The notes beneath the pieces are model-generated. The model searched no databases. It was given only the letters and a program-made list of their open reading frames with translations, and had not been told where the DNA came from. The translations under genes were made by a program, and so were the position numbers. From Prunus persica (lineage: Eukaryota > Streptophyta > Magnoliopsida > Rosales > Rosaceae), in assembly GCF_000346465.2 (NCBI RefSeq), contig NC_034009.1, forward strand, positions 10,107,401 through 10,171,400: DNA of 64,000 nucleotides. Reading direction: 5' to 3'. This document shows positions 26,391 to 38,548 of the stretch, piece after piece. Numbering within the stretch: position 1 is the first letter of the stretch; each line of letters begins with the position of its first letter.

Positions 26391-29357
26391 CAACCGTCGG
26401 TTACAAGCAAACTTTTTCACGTGAAGACAAAACCACAGTAAGCCTTTTTTAGTGGGCCTTCTTTTTTTGGGCAGGGCCTGTGATCGGACGGTGCAGAAAT
26501 GTTTGATGCAAAAAGGGAAAGGCCCGGTAGGAAAAAGTGAAGGAATCAAAAGAGGGACTGGGGAGATGCGTGGGTCTACAGGATAAAGGTTAGGGGTGAA
26601 TTGATGGCGACCGTACGATTGGGGGTGAGGGGCCGCTGGGGAGCAAGTTGGACTGAGAGATTGATGACGTGGTGGATTTTAAGTTCGACAGTCACACACG
26701 ACGGTAAAAAAACTGTTACTTTAGTTTGGCTCGGTCTGTGAAGAAGTGTAACGCGAGCGTCAGAGTTGGTTCCAAAATTTAACGGTTGAGCTGAAGGCCT
26801 CGCGCTTGCGCTTTTGTCTTTTGGAGTGACACTGTTGGTAAATGACCCCAAGGTTTGTGCTAATTACAATCTTGGCGTCAGGAATTTTTGGGGTTGCTTG
26901 TATGTGTGTTTGTATTTGTGTTTTGGCTACATGAAGTCCACAAGTTTTTAAAGATTTTCAACTCGTAAAAGAAAGAAGAAGCTTTTTTTAGACTTTTGGC
27001 AAAAGATGGTTGTCTAATGGTGGAGTCCTATTTGTTTGTGCTATCTTGTTGTCTTTAGGCACCCTTTTAAAGGAGTGCAAGAAGTTTCTGGAGAAGTGTA
27101 TCTAGCGTTATCTATCATATCATGAGTAAGACTCAACTCACAATATTGATAGTAGGGTAATGTTTCCGCTTCTTCCATAAACTTTTTCATTATGCAATAT
27201 GATTTGATGCTTGAGCCTGTCTTGTAGGACACCCTTTAAAAATGACCTAAATAAAAAATAAAGCAAATTACAAGTTGTTTAGTTATCTAACTGATATAAA
27301 ATAAATAGAAGAACACAATGTTTTGATTAAATACTAAATTATCACACTATTTATCAAATATATAAGTTGTAACCCAAAACAAAACAAAGGTCTTATATAA
27401 AGCCCGCACTATAAAATTCTTGCTCATTATAACCTTTCATTATAGATTCTTTTTTTATTTATTTATTTAGAGGACCTTTCCTATTGAAAGGAGCGATAGC
27501 ATATTAAACTCACACACACAACACAGATGCTAGAACTCGAACCCAAAACCTGCCTGATGAAGTAAATATTCCAAATCACTACACTAGCGAGTCCTTTGCT
27601 CATTATAGCCTCCTTGATATGATATAATGCGTTACAAAAGAGTGGGGTAAGCCAATAATGTGGAGCTAGGGCCCAAGGGAATAGGGATGGGCTTAATTGC
27701 CTGGGAAAGGCAAAGCAGGGACCACCAGGCCCAAGGTTAAGCTGGCAATTTATATCTGTGGCACAGCAGAAGATATTATTCATGGAGGATAGAATTTCGT
27801 CATCCAAAGCCAGAAGGGCATAACATGGCAGGCTTTTAAGCAGCAGCTAAGTTGCAAAGTAACTCTTTCTGTTTCTTTACCCCTCCCTAACAAGGAAAAT
27901 ACTTCTCTTTTTATCAGATAAGTAGGAATTTTTACATTCATGTCGATAATAGTGTGATATGTGTGTAAAAGTTTTTTTGTTTTTGTTTTTGTGTGTGTGT
28001 TTTTGATGAATTATTTTTGCATATGTGTTAAACTGTAATTCGCAAGAAGGAGGAATATCTCTGTACCATTAAAGAAGCAAGTAGTATTCCCTAACAGACA
28101 AAAAAAAAACCCCCAAAAAAAAAAAAAACAAAAAAACACCTCACTCACATGTCACCCTCTTTTAAGCTTCCATTATCATCAATTATTTTATTGCATATAC
28201 TTGCTGGTACACAATTTAATGAGGCCTATCAATTGAAGACAACCCAGAAGAGAAGATATTTTTTTTAACCAAGAGGGGTAGAGAGGGGTAGATGAAGTCC
28301 TTAGTCTGACGTTTCAATTGAATGATATTTATACCATTTCTTTATGACGTTTGGCTACCGGTAGAAACTTAAATGTCTCTTTGTTTATGCTCAGAGGCTG
28401 AGAGTGGCTTTGAAATTGGGAAAATCATGATCATAACATAACTGCATCAAACAAGACAAAAGGATTTGAAACAATGGTCCTTTTTCTTTCTTCCCAACTG
28501 GGTGTGGTGGTGGTTGATCTTTAAATCAGGGCTGCAATCTTTTCATATTATTTTCTTTTATTTTTTAAACAATTCCCTTGTACATATGCAGGCTAAACAC
28601 TAAACCATGAGCATGGATTTATATATATATATATATATATTCAAATTCATGTATGTGACGACAATCATACAAGTTAGTTCAATCAAGCTTCTTCAATCCT
28701 CATGATTTTGATCAATCTAAGGAACTAGTTGCACATATTTATATGTATATATGCATGCAAGTTGCAAAACGGCATTATTCATCCACTTCTGAGTACCTAC
28801 CGACTTTTCTACTCTCAGGAAAGTACAACTAAAATTACGCATTATCTCATAGATAAGATTGCAACAATTTTGACCAAAAAGAGAAAAAAGATTGCAACAT
28901 GGTTCTGCAACAAATTAAAGTACCACTCAACAGAAGCAGAATCTATGCTGACGTCTATTTGGACGCTTGATTTAGAGTGCCAAGCATGCCCATGATTCTG
29001 AGAAAGAAAAGAAAAAGAAAAGAAAAGAAAAAAACCAAATGATAACAGGACTCACCAGATCAACAAACAAATAACAGCACGAGTGCCTCCCTCACATTTG
29101 GAAGACAAGGTACATTGCAATTCAATCTTTCAATTCCAACACCACTCTCAAGTAAGTAACAAAGAACCATTTCCAAATTCCAGTCACAAGCAACAGAAGA
29201 AACGGAATACACCAGCATACACGTGAAACTATCGGGAAGGACAAGTATCAAGTAAAATATTATAATTCCCCAGAAATCTATCATGGTAACAGGGGAGGGG
29301 AGAGGGCATCAATCAACCCAAATGAATGAACTAGTATTATCAAGTTTCAAAAATCCT
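26391..29357. other. Intergenic between ERF and TPR-protein genes
   Basis: Promoter side of the ERF gene, then about 2.5 kb of AT-rich DNA with no supported gene. It contains the SINE at 27436-27595, a poly-A/C rich stretch near 28100-28140 and a TA microsatellite near 28620-28640. Confidence 0.4.
27436..27595 (-). mobile_element. tRNA-derived SINE with target duplication
   Basis: On the minus strand the sequence begins GGACTCGCTAGTGTAGTG (box A-like) and continues to GGGTTCGAGTTC (box B-like), the internal RNA polymerase III promoter of tRNA-derived SINEs, and ends in an AATAAATAAATAAAA tail region. It is flanked by near-identical 16-bp copies, TTGCTCATTATAACCT at 27420-27435 and the same with one change at 27596-27611. 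The family name is not known to me. Confidence 0.6.
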
Positions 29358-31597
29358 CTAGTCTGCCATTTGTGTCAAGCGGTGAATGGTGCTTCTTGCA
29401 ACCCTGTTACTAGGATCAAACCTCAGAACTGTCCTCAGATCCTCTGCCCCAAGTCTGTACTTTTCCATACTTTCATACAAGAGCGCACGCTGTACGAGAA
29501 CAGATATGTTTGCATCATCTTGTTCTAGAACCTGCAGAGGATGAACATATCTATGAACTCTCTTCTAGGGAGAAATAAAGGAGAAGGAAAACATAATCTC
29601 ATCAAGTTCAAACTGATCAACAGCCTTGATAAGCGGAAAAAGTAATTGTAAAAAATGAATTTGTGCACTGTGTCTAGCAGAGCCAATGAGCCATACATCT
29701 ACGTGCACTGCTGAACTGATTGGGACCATTTGAAAACATTTCTTTTACTACATCAATCTACCATGTTCAATAAAAAAAAGGCTAGAGAAAAGGAAAATGG
29801 TATTTTAATTTGAAAGAAACAGATGAAGAACAGGGTGGGAGGGTGGCACCAACAAGGCCAAAATAGCAAGTCTGACTTTTAGTTGGTCTCTAAGTAGGGA
29901 TGGCTAATACGTAAACTTGTTGTGCTAATTCTCCCTTTTCTTTTGACTTTCAAGAGGAGTTCAACTAGGATCTGCTCTTCACCATATCCCACCACATGCA
30001 AAATTGAGATAAGGCTATGAGCAAGTATTTAACAAATATTCCTTTTCTGCAAACATTTCCTTGCCCTACCTCTGTTGGATCTAATTGCTAATTAAAAATA
30101 GCCAGCTTATTCAAGTAGCTTATACAGATGTGCAGCTCTTACAACTTTAGGCCAACAGCATTAACAACGAAATTTTTAATCGCACAAATTGAAAACTTGA
30201 AATGTGCATAAATTGTAGAATGTAAAGGAAAATTTTAAGATATCTAAACAGATTAAAAAGAAAAGCAATCAGGATACCTTTGTGCAGTCTGCCACGGCTT
30301 TTTTATACTCTCCTACTTCTTTGTAACATGAAGCCCTGCTTGACAAGACCTCTGCAACAGCAGAGCTATCAGCTGATTTCTCAAGAAGAACTACAGCCCA
30401 AGAAAGCCACTTAATAGCATCAGGATACTGCCCTTGCTTGTAATTATCCATTCCTTTGTTCTTTGCTACTGAAGCTGACACCCCAGCAGGAGGAGGTGGA
30501 AGACCCTCAAGCTCAGTTGTCGAACCACCCACATCATGTCCTCCTCCAAACTCTGTCCCCCAGTCATCAATGTCAGAGGATTGCTGCACTCCAACTCCAT
30601 TATTTGCTGTTGCAGCACCTCTAGCTGAACCCGATGATGGGACAAATAAAGTGTCGAAGGGATCACTACTAGTAGACTGAACAGGGTTCGGGTTCGGTGA
30701 AATCCCAAAATCCCCAAAGCCAGAACCCGAGTTTGACCCCATAAAACTGTTATCATTCGAGGTGAAGCCACTAGACGCAAATGTAGCAGTGGTGGTGCTT
30801 GGCTTTGGAGCATTCTGAAAATCTCCAAAAGCATCATCACTAGGAACACTACTTTTATTGTTACTTTTACTCGATGAATTTATAGTAGCCGATGGTTTTG
30901 ATGCGAGATCAACCAAAGAACCAAATGGGTCTTTCTTAGAGCTCAATCCGCTGCCAATTCCACCAACACCAACACCGGAACTGACCATATTTCGCAGCGA
31001 AGGACCTCCGATGTTTGGACTCTTATTACTATTACCATTAACACTATTGTTGATCGTATTACTAGTATTAAACCCAGTAGAAAAACTCCCAAAATTCCCA
31101 GAAGCACCATAATTTGCACCACCACTTTTCACCGAACCATTACCAGTGGCAGGGGTGGTTTTGGGCAACGAATCGGCCACGTTTCCCATGGAAAACGAGC
31201 TCTTATTCGAAGCTGGGGTTGCGTTCTTTAAAGGAACGTTGCTATTACTATTGATCTTACCACCCATTGCAGAGCTGACCAAATCTCCGAACAAATTTGG
31301 GTTTTTATTGACGACCGCAATCGGGGTGCTCGAAACCGAAGGAGCTGCGGATCCCCAACTCTTGCCGAAGATATCGCCGACCATGGAAGTTGGGGCGTTG
31401 GTTAATCCGGGTCGGACCGTCTGGGCCGGAGTCGGCTGGTGAGTCCAGGAGGTGGTTTTGTTGGTCTGGGGTTGCCAGGCGGGTCTGGATTGCCCCGTCG
31501 CGGTGGAGGAAAAGGAAGATGTTTTGTTCTTCTGGTCGTTGAGCGATTTGGGTCGGCTCGATCCGAGACCCAGATCGAAGTCGAAGTTGGAATTCAT
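29358..31597 (-). CDS. FG/DPF-rich protein with C-terminal TPR region
   Basis: Two exons, 31597-30278 and 29531-29358, give 497 residues. Residues 1-370 are low-complexity and rich in Ser, Asn, Gly and Thr. They carry spaced short motifs: GDIFGKSWG, NLFGDLV, DPFGSL (about 221), DAFGDF (253), GFGDFG, DPFDTLF (311) and DDWGTEF (343). DPF and FxDxF-type motifs are known ligands of the AP-2 appendage in endocytic adaptors, so a role in clathrin or adaptor traffic is plausible but is inference. Residues 375-497 form a helical TPR-like domain: AKNKGMDNYKQGQYPDAIKW, an ASCYKEVGEYKKAVADCTK repeat and a last ALLYESMEKYRLGAEDLRTV repeat. No signal peptide or membrane segment. Plant relatives are annotated only as TPR-like superfamily proteins. 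The start ATG at 31597 follows a GA-rich leader. Confidence 0.85.
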
Positions 31598-33098
31598 GGT
31601 TTGCGATTAAAGTTCTTTACTTTTTGTAATTTTTGGATCAAAGGAAATGAGATCCGATGCGTACCTGAGAGAAACAGAGGTTTTTGAGATCTGTAGATTC
31701 CAGAGGCAGAGGCAGAGAGAGCGAGAGAGACAGAGAGAGACAGAGAGGGGTTTGTTTTGTGCCAAATTGACTCGGAAGCTAGCGACAAAATAATACAGTG
31801 GAGCGGGGTGAGGAAGAACTAGAATATTGTTTTCATTTTCTTTTTGGTGCCAATTTGTCACCTTTCTATTTTGGGTGAGCTTTAACTGCTGAAGCCTGAA
31901 ATGAGGAAGGTTATTTTGTTTTCCTACCAATTTGCAACTTACATGGCTGTTTTTTGAATCTAGCTAACCAATTGAACCACCTGCTATTCGCTACAACATT
32001 TTTGGTGGGTTATTATATGCAATATCAAACATTATATGTGATTTAATTTTCAAAATTGCAGAGGTTATTGTTCCAATGTTTTGTTGTGGATCAAAATATG
32101 TAAACGTATACGGTTAATCTTGTCTTAGTTGCACATTGCCAATTGAGTGAGGATTGAACAAGTTTGGGGCAAGTCTTGTCCCTGATTGATTAGCCTTGTT
32201 TTCGAGCTAAAGCTAGACATCGAAACTTTGATTTGAAGCTCATAACCCACGAACACATCATTTTGTGCCATATTTCGAAGTCCTACACAGGAGCAAAACC
32301 TAGCATCATTTACATATACATCTTTGCACGGAAATTGGGATCTTTCACTGCACTGAAATTTCACCTACTAGGTAATGAAAGAAGCAGTAGTTTCTACCAA
32401 CCGCAAGGAACAAAATGCACATATTTCCACTACTTTCAACTGACATGAGATGGAAACTTCTCATCTCATACTCAAACAACCCACCAGTTTGTAAATTCCG
32501 TACAGAGCATGAGGAAGAAGATGCCTTTTCTTCAACACCTACGATCCATCACGCCTCACATTGGAGAAGCACTTATATCAAACGGGGATAGCACTATTTT
32601 GCTTCCTCGGCCAATCACAGCATGCCACGCGTGATTATTTTTCCACTTAGCATACCGTGATTGGCCAAGGATAGCAAAACAGTGTTATCCCCATTTCATA
32701 CAGCTGAAGTACCTTTTCCATGACAAAGTCCCAAAGCCCACTGGACAAGAGAATACGACGAACATACGTATTTCAATATCTAATAATGTATGTAAAGAAG
32801 GCAACATACAGATTGACTTAAACAAACATGAGCCAAATACCAGATAGACTCAATAGATAATTGTAGAGTAAAAATTCATTCTAATACTCGCTGATCTTGA
32901 GTGCATAAACTCAACATAAATAAACATGAGCCAAATACCAGATAGTGTTCAAAGGAAGAAATCCCAAAATGGAACAACACAGATATTCACATTTCTTACT
33001 TCATAAGTTTGTCGTGAAACATAGAAAATGCCAAGTTGTCATTCATCATAAGAAATATTATAGGGAGTTCTGAGAATTTGCAACTATATTTTGAATCC
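31598..33098. other. Intergenic between TPR-protein and MORF3 genes
   Basis: Contains the GA-rich 5' leader of the TPR gene (about 31600-31760), the foldback MITE at 32581-32695, a repeated phrase AAACATGAGCCAAATACCAGATAG at about 32824 and 32923, and the MORF3 3' flank. No supported reading frame. Confidence 0.4.
32581..32695. mobile_element. Short foldback MITE
   Basis: Arms 32581-32624 (AACGGGGATAGCACTATTTTG...) and 32651-32695 are near-perfect inverted copies, about 115 bp in total. The element is flanked by TCA at 32578-32580 and 32696-32698, a possible 3-bp target duplication. No coding content. Confidence 0.6.
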
Positions 33099-34559
33099 TT
33101 AAACATTGCCCCTATTAAACTCTCCTTGGTTCCTGGTGGAACCTGTCCCTCCACCTTGAGTGGAACTTTGTGTTGTTTGCTGCACAGGCTCTCTCCTGTC
33201 CTGGCCCAAGCTCTGTCCTTGCATTGGCTCTCTCCTTTCAACCTGCATTGTCTCCCGACGCCTATCATATCGTGGACGAGGCCTGTTTCTAGTTTGCTGT
33301 TGCCTTTCATTGTACCTATACTGTGGTCTTGGGATGACTTTCCCATCGATATATAGATCCCCTAGAAGTGGTGCAGAGAAAGATAAATTAAACAAAACAA
33401 ATACAATAACAATTAGCAAGGTAAAAATTGATAATTTATAAATGAGTTTAAGTTTCGCACTCTACCCACCTCCATAATCTTTGTTGGGAACATCGAGATA
33501 TGAATCCGGCAAAACCCAGAGAACACCAGGCAACCCTATTTAAGAGGAACAATAGAATAACACATCAAATTGTATATCAACGCAAAAATTGGAACCAACA
33601 GGAGCTGGAAAACCATCAAACAAAAAACAAGCCGGAAAACCATCATATTCAACCGAAAGTTACAGAGTTGAAGCCAATACATGTCAAAAGCAACTCTTCA
33701 ACCTCTTAAATCCTAAACCCTTAGTATCTAATTGTGATTCAATCAGAAAGCCATAATTCATAAAGAGAACTATACTTTAACTCTTAAACCCATACTCTCA
33801 ATGAAATTCAAACAAACAACCATAATCCATAAAATAAAAAAAATAAAAAAAAGCTTTTTCAGACGAAATAACCGGACTTCATAAGAAGAAAAATGCTTTA
33901 CTCCTTAAACCTTGACCCTTAGTCACTTAACACAAAGAAATACCTAAAATTCATAGCAAGCAAAGCTTGAAAATCCAAACCTTAAACCCCAAAATCCAGA
34001 ACCCAGAAACGATTACCTTTGACCTTCAGAGAAAGCTCTTCAGAAATCAAAGCACCAAATCCAGTATACGTCGTGGTAGAAACAGAGTATATCTTCTTCT
34101 TCGCCTCCTCCTCACTAAAACCCAAAGCCATCAAAATCCAAAAAAAAAGAAGGGGAAAAACCCGAATTAAGGAAATGGGTCAAGTTGGTACCTTCCGAGA
34201 ACGGTGGCTAGGGTTTTGACGTAGGAATTGATCATCTCCTCCTCGGAGGGCTTTGGGTCGTCGTACTCCATGACAATGAGCCAGTGCTCGTAGTCGCAGC
34301 CATCGAGGAGGATGGTCTCCTTGGGCGGCCGGTTACTCCAGTTTGGAGTCGCGTCGTTCAGGGGCGAGTAACCCTGCCCTGAATGCTTGGACCGGTACGT
34401 GATGTTCACCAGGTCGGGTAGGAGCTGGGTTTGCTGTTTGTTGAGAAGAGCCACAGCGAAGCGAGAGCGAGAAGAGAAGGATTTTGAGCAGGTATGAGTT
34501 GAAGCGAGGGTTCGGCTGAGGGCTGAGGCTAATGTGCGCCGGGCGGCCGCGTATGCCAT
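33099..34559 (-). CDS. MORF3: Multiple organellar RNA editing factor 3
   Basis: Four exons, 34559-34192, 34114-34017, 33535-33470 and 33361-33099, give 264 residues. MORF/RIP proteins bind PPR proteins and are required for C-to-U RNA editing; MORF3 acts in mitochondria (family knowledge). The N-terminal approximately 55 residues are rich in Arg, Ser, Ala and Leu without acid residues, a mitochondrial presequence. The conserved MORF core follows: [60 protein letters not shown]. The MORF3-specific phrases [19 protein letters not shown] and VIPRPQYR, and a C-terminal Arg/Gln-rich tail with [17 protein letters not shown], distinguish it from MORF1 and MORF8. The MAYAAARR start is chosen; the open frame upstream is not protein-like. 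A Tourist-like MITE lies about 140 bp upstream. Confidence 0.95.
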
Positions 34560-34701
34560 TTCGCAATTTCTCTGTCGCTCTCTTGACCTTGTGAAACTGT
34601 CGACACTCAGATGATTTCGTGAGTGAATGTGACTCTCATTTCTAAAGTTCTTCACGGGAAAACGGCGTCGTTTCGTTAAGCTTTTGCACCTCAAACCCTT
34701 A

Positions 34702-35170
34702 GGTCCCGTTTGATTCACGGAATAGATTTGAGGGGAAATCATTTTCCAATGAATGGGAATGAAAGATTCCTTTCCCACGTTTGGTAATGTCGGGAAAGTA
34801 ATCGAGAGATTTCACTTTGTTTCATTTCCCATGTTTGTTTTGAGTAAAAATGAAAAACAAAGTTTGTATAATTTTTTAATTATACCCATATTAAATCAAA
34901 TAAAAAAAGAATGCATTTAATGATACGTTGTAATTATAAATTGTTCATAGGGACAAAATAGTCATGAAAATTGTGCATTGAATGTTGACTCATTTTTCCA
35001 AACTTTCCCATGATGAAGGAAAACAAAACTCAAATTAAGAGGAGGGCTTCACTTTCCCCCATACTTTCTCATGTGCCAGGCAACCATTTTCTATGCTTGG
35101 ACCTACCAAACATAGGAAAATAATTGAATTCCCATTTCCAAGCCTCCTTTCCCATGAACCAAATGGAGCC
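34702..35170. mobile_element. Tourist-like MITE (PIF/Harbinger type), TSD TTA
   Basis: The left end GGTCCCGTTTGATTCA and the right end (inverse GGCTCCATTTGGTTCA) form terminal inverted repeats, and TTA occurs on both sides (34699-34701 and 35171-35173). 469 bp, AT-rich, no coding capacity. It lies in the region just upstream of MORF3 and abuts the next transposon. Confidence 0.75.
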
Positions 35171-35368
35171 TTAAGGGCTAACGACAAAAGACCTCTGATG
35201 GTTTGGGTTTATTCTCAATATAGATCATAAGGTTTCAATTTCATTAATTTACGTCCCAATGTTTTCAAATTTGACCAATTTAAGGGGGGGTGTATTCAAT
35301 TAGGATTATAAAGCGTTTAAAAAGATTTTAAAAATCCGGGTGTATTCAATTTGGATTTATACAAACTT

Positions 35369-35532
35369 CATGGGAACTTCGAAGTTAAGCGAGTTGAGGC
35401 TAGAGCAATCTCAGGATGAGTGACCCGCTAGGAAGTTGCTTGTGAGTTCCTAGAAACAAAACCGTGAGGGCAGAGAGGGGGGCCCAAAGCGGACAATATC
35501 GTGCTACGGCAGAGCCGATCCCGGGATGTGAC
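35369..35532 (-). mobile_element. 5S rRNA-derived fragment (Cassandra TRIM-like)
   Basis: Plus-strand AACTTCGAAGTTAAGCGAGT...GATGAGTGACCCGCTAGGAA matches the internal-promoter half of plant 5S rRNA (AACTCCGAAGTTAAGC...GGATGGGTGACC). On the minus strand the piece begins TGTCACATCCCGGGATCGG, which resembles the start of the LTR of Cassandra-type TRIM retrotransposons that carry 5S sequence. It is truncated and sits between two copies of the Harbinger subterminal repeat. Confidence 0.6.
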
Positions 35533-36272
35533 ACTGGGTGTATTCAATTCGGACTTATATGAACTTTTAAAAAGTCCATTCAAATATGGGTGTATTCAAT
35601 TAGGAAGAGTTATAAATAACAAAGACAAAAATAAATCCAACCTCTCTCCCAAGTATTTCATCAGACATTTTTCTCTTGCCCTAGCTTTTCTCTCTGCAAA
35701 GACGAATAGCTTCCTTCATCCATCTGTGGAGGTATGCTCCCTATTTTTTCTTTGATCAATACCTTGTTGGGTTTTCTTTTTCCATGATTTTTTCTTCACC
35801 GTGTTTTTCTTGTTATTAGGTTTATGCTTGTTACTAGGGTTTATGCTTGTTTACTACTTTTTCTTTTGAAATATCTATATATGACTAGATAGAAAATTGA
35901 AATAATTGACAACCTTTCTATAATCGAACAAAAAAACTGAGACAAATATAAATGAACATTAAAAAAACAAAAATCCAAAAATTTCAACTTTTAAATGCTG
36001 TTTTGGAAGCCTAAACGACCTCAAATTCCCAAAATCTACCATATGTCATAACAAAGTAATGAGTTTGACTCGTGGCGTCGTTCTCTTTTCAGAAAGGTAT
36101 CATACACCCTAATCAAAGTTCGGACGCCAAATCTGTAAATTCCTGCTGCGTCCTTTTTCCATTCAACATAAGATGTGTCATGTTTAATCTATGGTTGATG
36201 ACGTACATTTTTTTGTATATTTTTTATGTTGTATTTTGTGATTGACATGATAAAATTCATAGCTACACTCAA

Positions 36273-37351
36273 ATGGAGTCTGAAAATACACAACAAGTAA
36301 ATGGAAAAGGAAAGAGCAAACAAGATTATAATGCTTAGACTGTGGAAGGGAGTAGAATGTTGTTGCAACTCATGGTTGATGCTGCAAGCAGTGGATGGCG
36401 TGATGCTAATGGAATGCTAAGCAAGGCAACTGTAGAAACCAAAATACTTCCCAAGATTAATGAAAAACTCAGGTGTCACAAAACCTATTCTCAATACTAG
36501 AGTCAGCTGAAGTACTTTAAAAGAGAATACCAAAAATATTCACAGCTTCTCCGTCACAGCTCTGGGTTTGGGTGGGATCCAACCACAAAGAAATTCACTA
36601 CTCCTAAAGAAGTTTGGAAAGACTACTTTAAGGTTAGGTTATTAAATTTTCTTTAAATAATTCCGTTTGGTAACTTGAATACATAATCTATTAAATAATT
36701 ATTTTATTATTATTATTTTTGTTATAGTCCCACCCAAAAGGCACTAGTATTTAAACAAAAACTTGTGATGACTATGAGGATCTGCAAATTGTAATTGGGA
36801 ATGCAACTACTATTGGAAGAAACTCATTAGGATTGGGTGATGATACTGATGCAAGAATTTCTAGGGCGGAAGATAGACATGTTGGAATAGAGGACTTTGT
36901 CTTTGATGATGAAAGTTAGGCTTTTATACCAAATCATAATGAACCACCACACCAAGATCCATCACTCGGACATTCTTCTTCATCCTTCCTTTTTCAGGCC
37001 ACTAATTGTGAAGGTCCCTCAGAAAGCTGAAGCCAGAGAAAACGAAATATAACAGATTTGGAAGGGAATGCTATCTCAAATGAGACCACCCAGCAAGCTA
37101 TGAGAAGAATTAGCCATAGCATTGATTCAATTGCCACTGACTTCCGGGGAGTCCATAACCTATTGGCAAAAAAGGTAAAAAAAAGAGAGCAGCAAAGTTA
37201 TATGTGGGATGCCATTAAGGAGACCCTAAATTTGGATGAACGTGCTTGTTACAAAGCGCTCTCTTTGTTGAATACTAACACAAAAAAGGATGCATTTTTG
37301 AAAATGTCTTATGAGGAGCGCTCAAATTGGATATCCTACAATTTGGAATGA
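36273..37351 (+). pseudogene. Harbinger-associated Myb/SANT-like gene, decayed
   Basis: Starts MESENTQQVNGKGKS and continues with a trihelix-like Myb/SANT pattern (LLQLMVDAASSGWRDANGML, then KYSQLLRHSSGFGWDPTTK and VWKDYFK), a probable intron from 36630 to about 36727, and a C-terminal part (ISHSIDSIATDFRGVHNLLA up to YEERSNWISYNLE, stop at 37349-37351). The frame is interrupted by several stops, for example TAG at about 36336 where Trp is expected, TAG at about 36497 and TAG in the GPSES region near 37026. This is the DNA-binding partner protein that PIF/Harbinger elements encode beside the transposase; it cannot make a full product here. Confidence 0.75.
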
Positions 37352-37542
37352 GTGGGTTTTTTGAGAGTTTTTGAGAACGACTAGTTTGTTTGGAATGATT
37401 GGTTTTTGGTATTGTTTTTTGGATGATATTTGGACTATTTGTTTTGTTTATCAAACATTGTTGTTTATGTTTAAATACTCTATTAGTTATTAAATAGTTG
37501 ATGATGAATTCATCAACTTGTTTTGCTTTTATGAATTATGTT

Positions 37543-38137
37543 TGTTTGTGCTAAAACTAAACAGATAGAAGTAGAGCTAACTTATAGGTGGAGTGGGGAG
37601 TTTGGACCTGAGGAGCCTTCAGTCCGTAGCACCCTTCCTTAAGGCGTAGTGCTGGATTCGGCCTGGAGAAAGAAACGGCAGGTGAGTTCTGGGACACCAG
37701 TGTGGCGCCGGCCAAAGACCCTCTGATGCCAAAATTAGTGACTAAGAGTAGTTCTTTTGACACAGTGAAAGCACAAGTCAAGTAAACAGTCTTACCTCTT
37801 GGCTGGGCCAAGGGGCTCTATTTATAGAGAGCATTTGTGATGTTCTTAGTACTTAGTTTCGATATGGGACTCGTGGGAGTGTCTTCGACGGTCGACACGT
37901 GCCCTGGCAGGTTCTAGAGGACCGGCTGGATGTGCTGACTTGGCGCTTGGCATCATATGCCGAAGGTTGGTGTGGGTGTGTCGGTCGATGGCACTTACCG
38001 ACTTGACGACCACGTATGACTCGGTAGAATATGCCGATTGACCCTTAGGCATGGGTCACTGAGCTGGTCTCAGCTTTGTTTACATTCCACGTGTCATGTT
38101 GTAAGTTGGGGAGGGGGGGTCAGATATGGTACAAACA
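37543..38137 (-). mobile_element. Solo LTR (595 bp) nested in the Harbinger element
   Basis: Read on the minus strand it begins TGTTTGTACC and ends AGCACAAACA, the TG...CA ends of an LTR with a short terminal inverted repeat. Its flanks ATGTT (37538-37542) and CTGTT (38138-38142) match at 4 of 5 bases. A minus-strand TATA box (CTATAAATAG near 37818) is placed as expected for U3/R. GC content is well above the surrounding element. No internal domain or second LTR is present, so it is a solo LTR, probably Gypsy-like. Confidence 0.55.
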
Positions 38138-38290
38138 CTGTTTGTAATCTGTTTATTAATTATGTTTGTGACTTTATTATTAATTATGTTTGTAATTTGT
38201 TTATTGATTCTGGTTGTGACTTAATTATTAATTATGTTTGTAATTTTTTTATCATTTTATTTAGGCGGTATCAATATATATATATATATA

Positions 38291-38548
38291 ATGGAGGTAG
38301 AAGAAATTGAGAGGCAAGAAATTGGGGAGGATGAAGAAATTTATGAAACAATTTGGAATTTATTAATGGCAATTCAAGCAGTAGCTCATGCATTGAATGA
38401 GATTATGATGCATAGTGAAGAAATTGAATGTCCATTAACTCGGCGACCAATTACTATGAAGGGATATAATTATATACATCATGTATTCAATGATGATCCA
38501 GAGCATTTCCGAGAAAGGTATAGAATGTATGAATTTGCTTTTCGTTAA
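38291..38548 (+). pseudogene. Harbinger transposase, N-terminal remnant
   Basis: An 85-residue frame, MEVEEIERQEIGEDEE..., ends EHFRERYRMYEFAFR. The phrase CPLTRRPITMKGYNYIHHV with FNDDPEHFRERYRM is the N-terminal signature of plant PIF/Harbinger (HARBI1/ALP1-like) nucleases. The DDE catalytic part is absent; about 570 bases of non-coding DNA separate this remnant from the right TIR. So the element lost its nuclease by internal deletion. Confidence 0.75.

Noticed and set aside
30456..31687. Series of plus-strand open frames opposite the TPR-protein gene
   Set aside because: They are low-complexity mirror frames of a Ser/Gly/Asn-rich coding sequence; none looks like a protein family.
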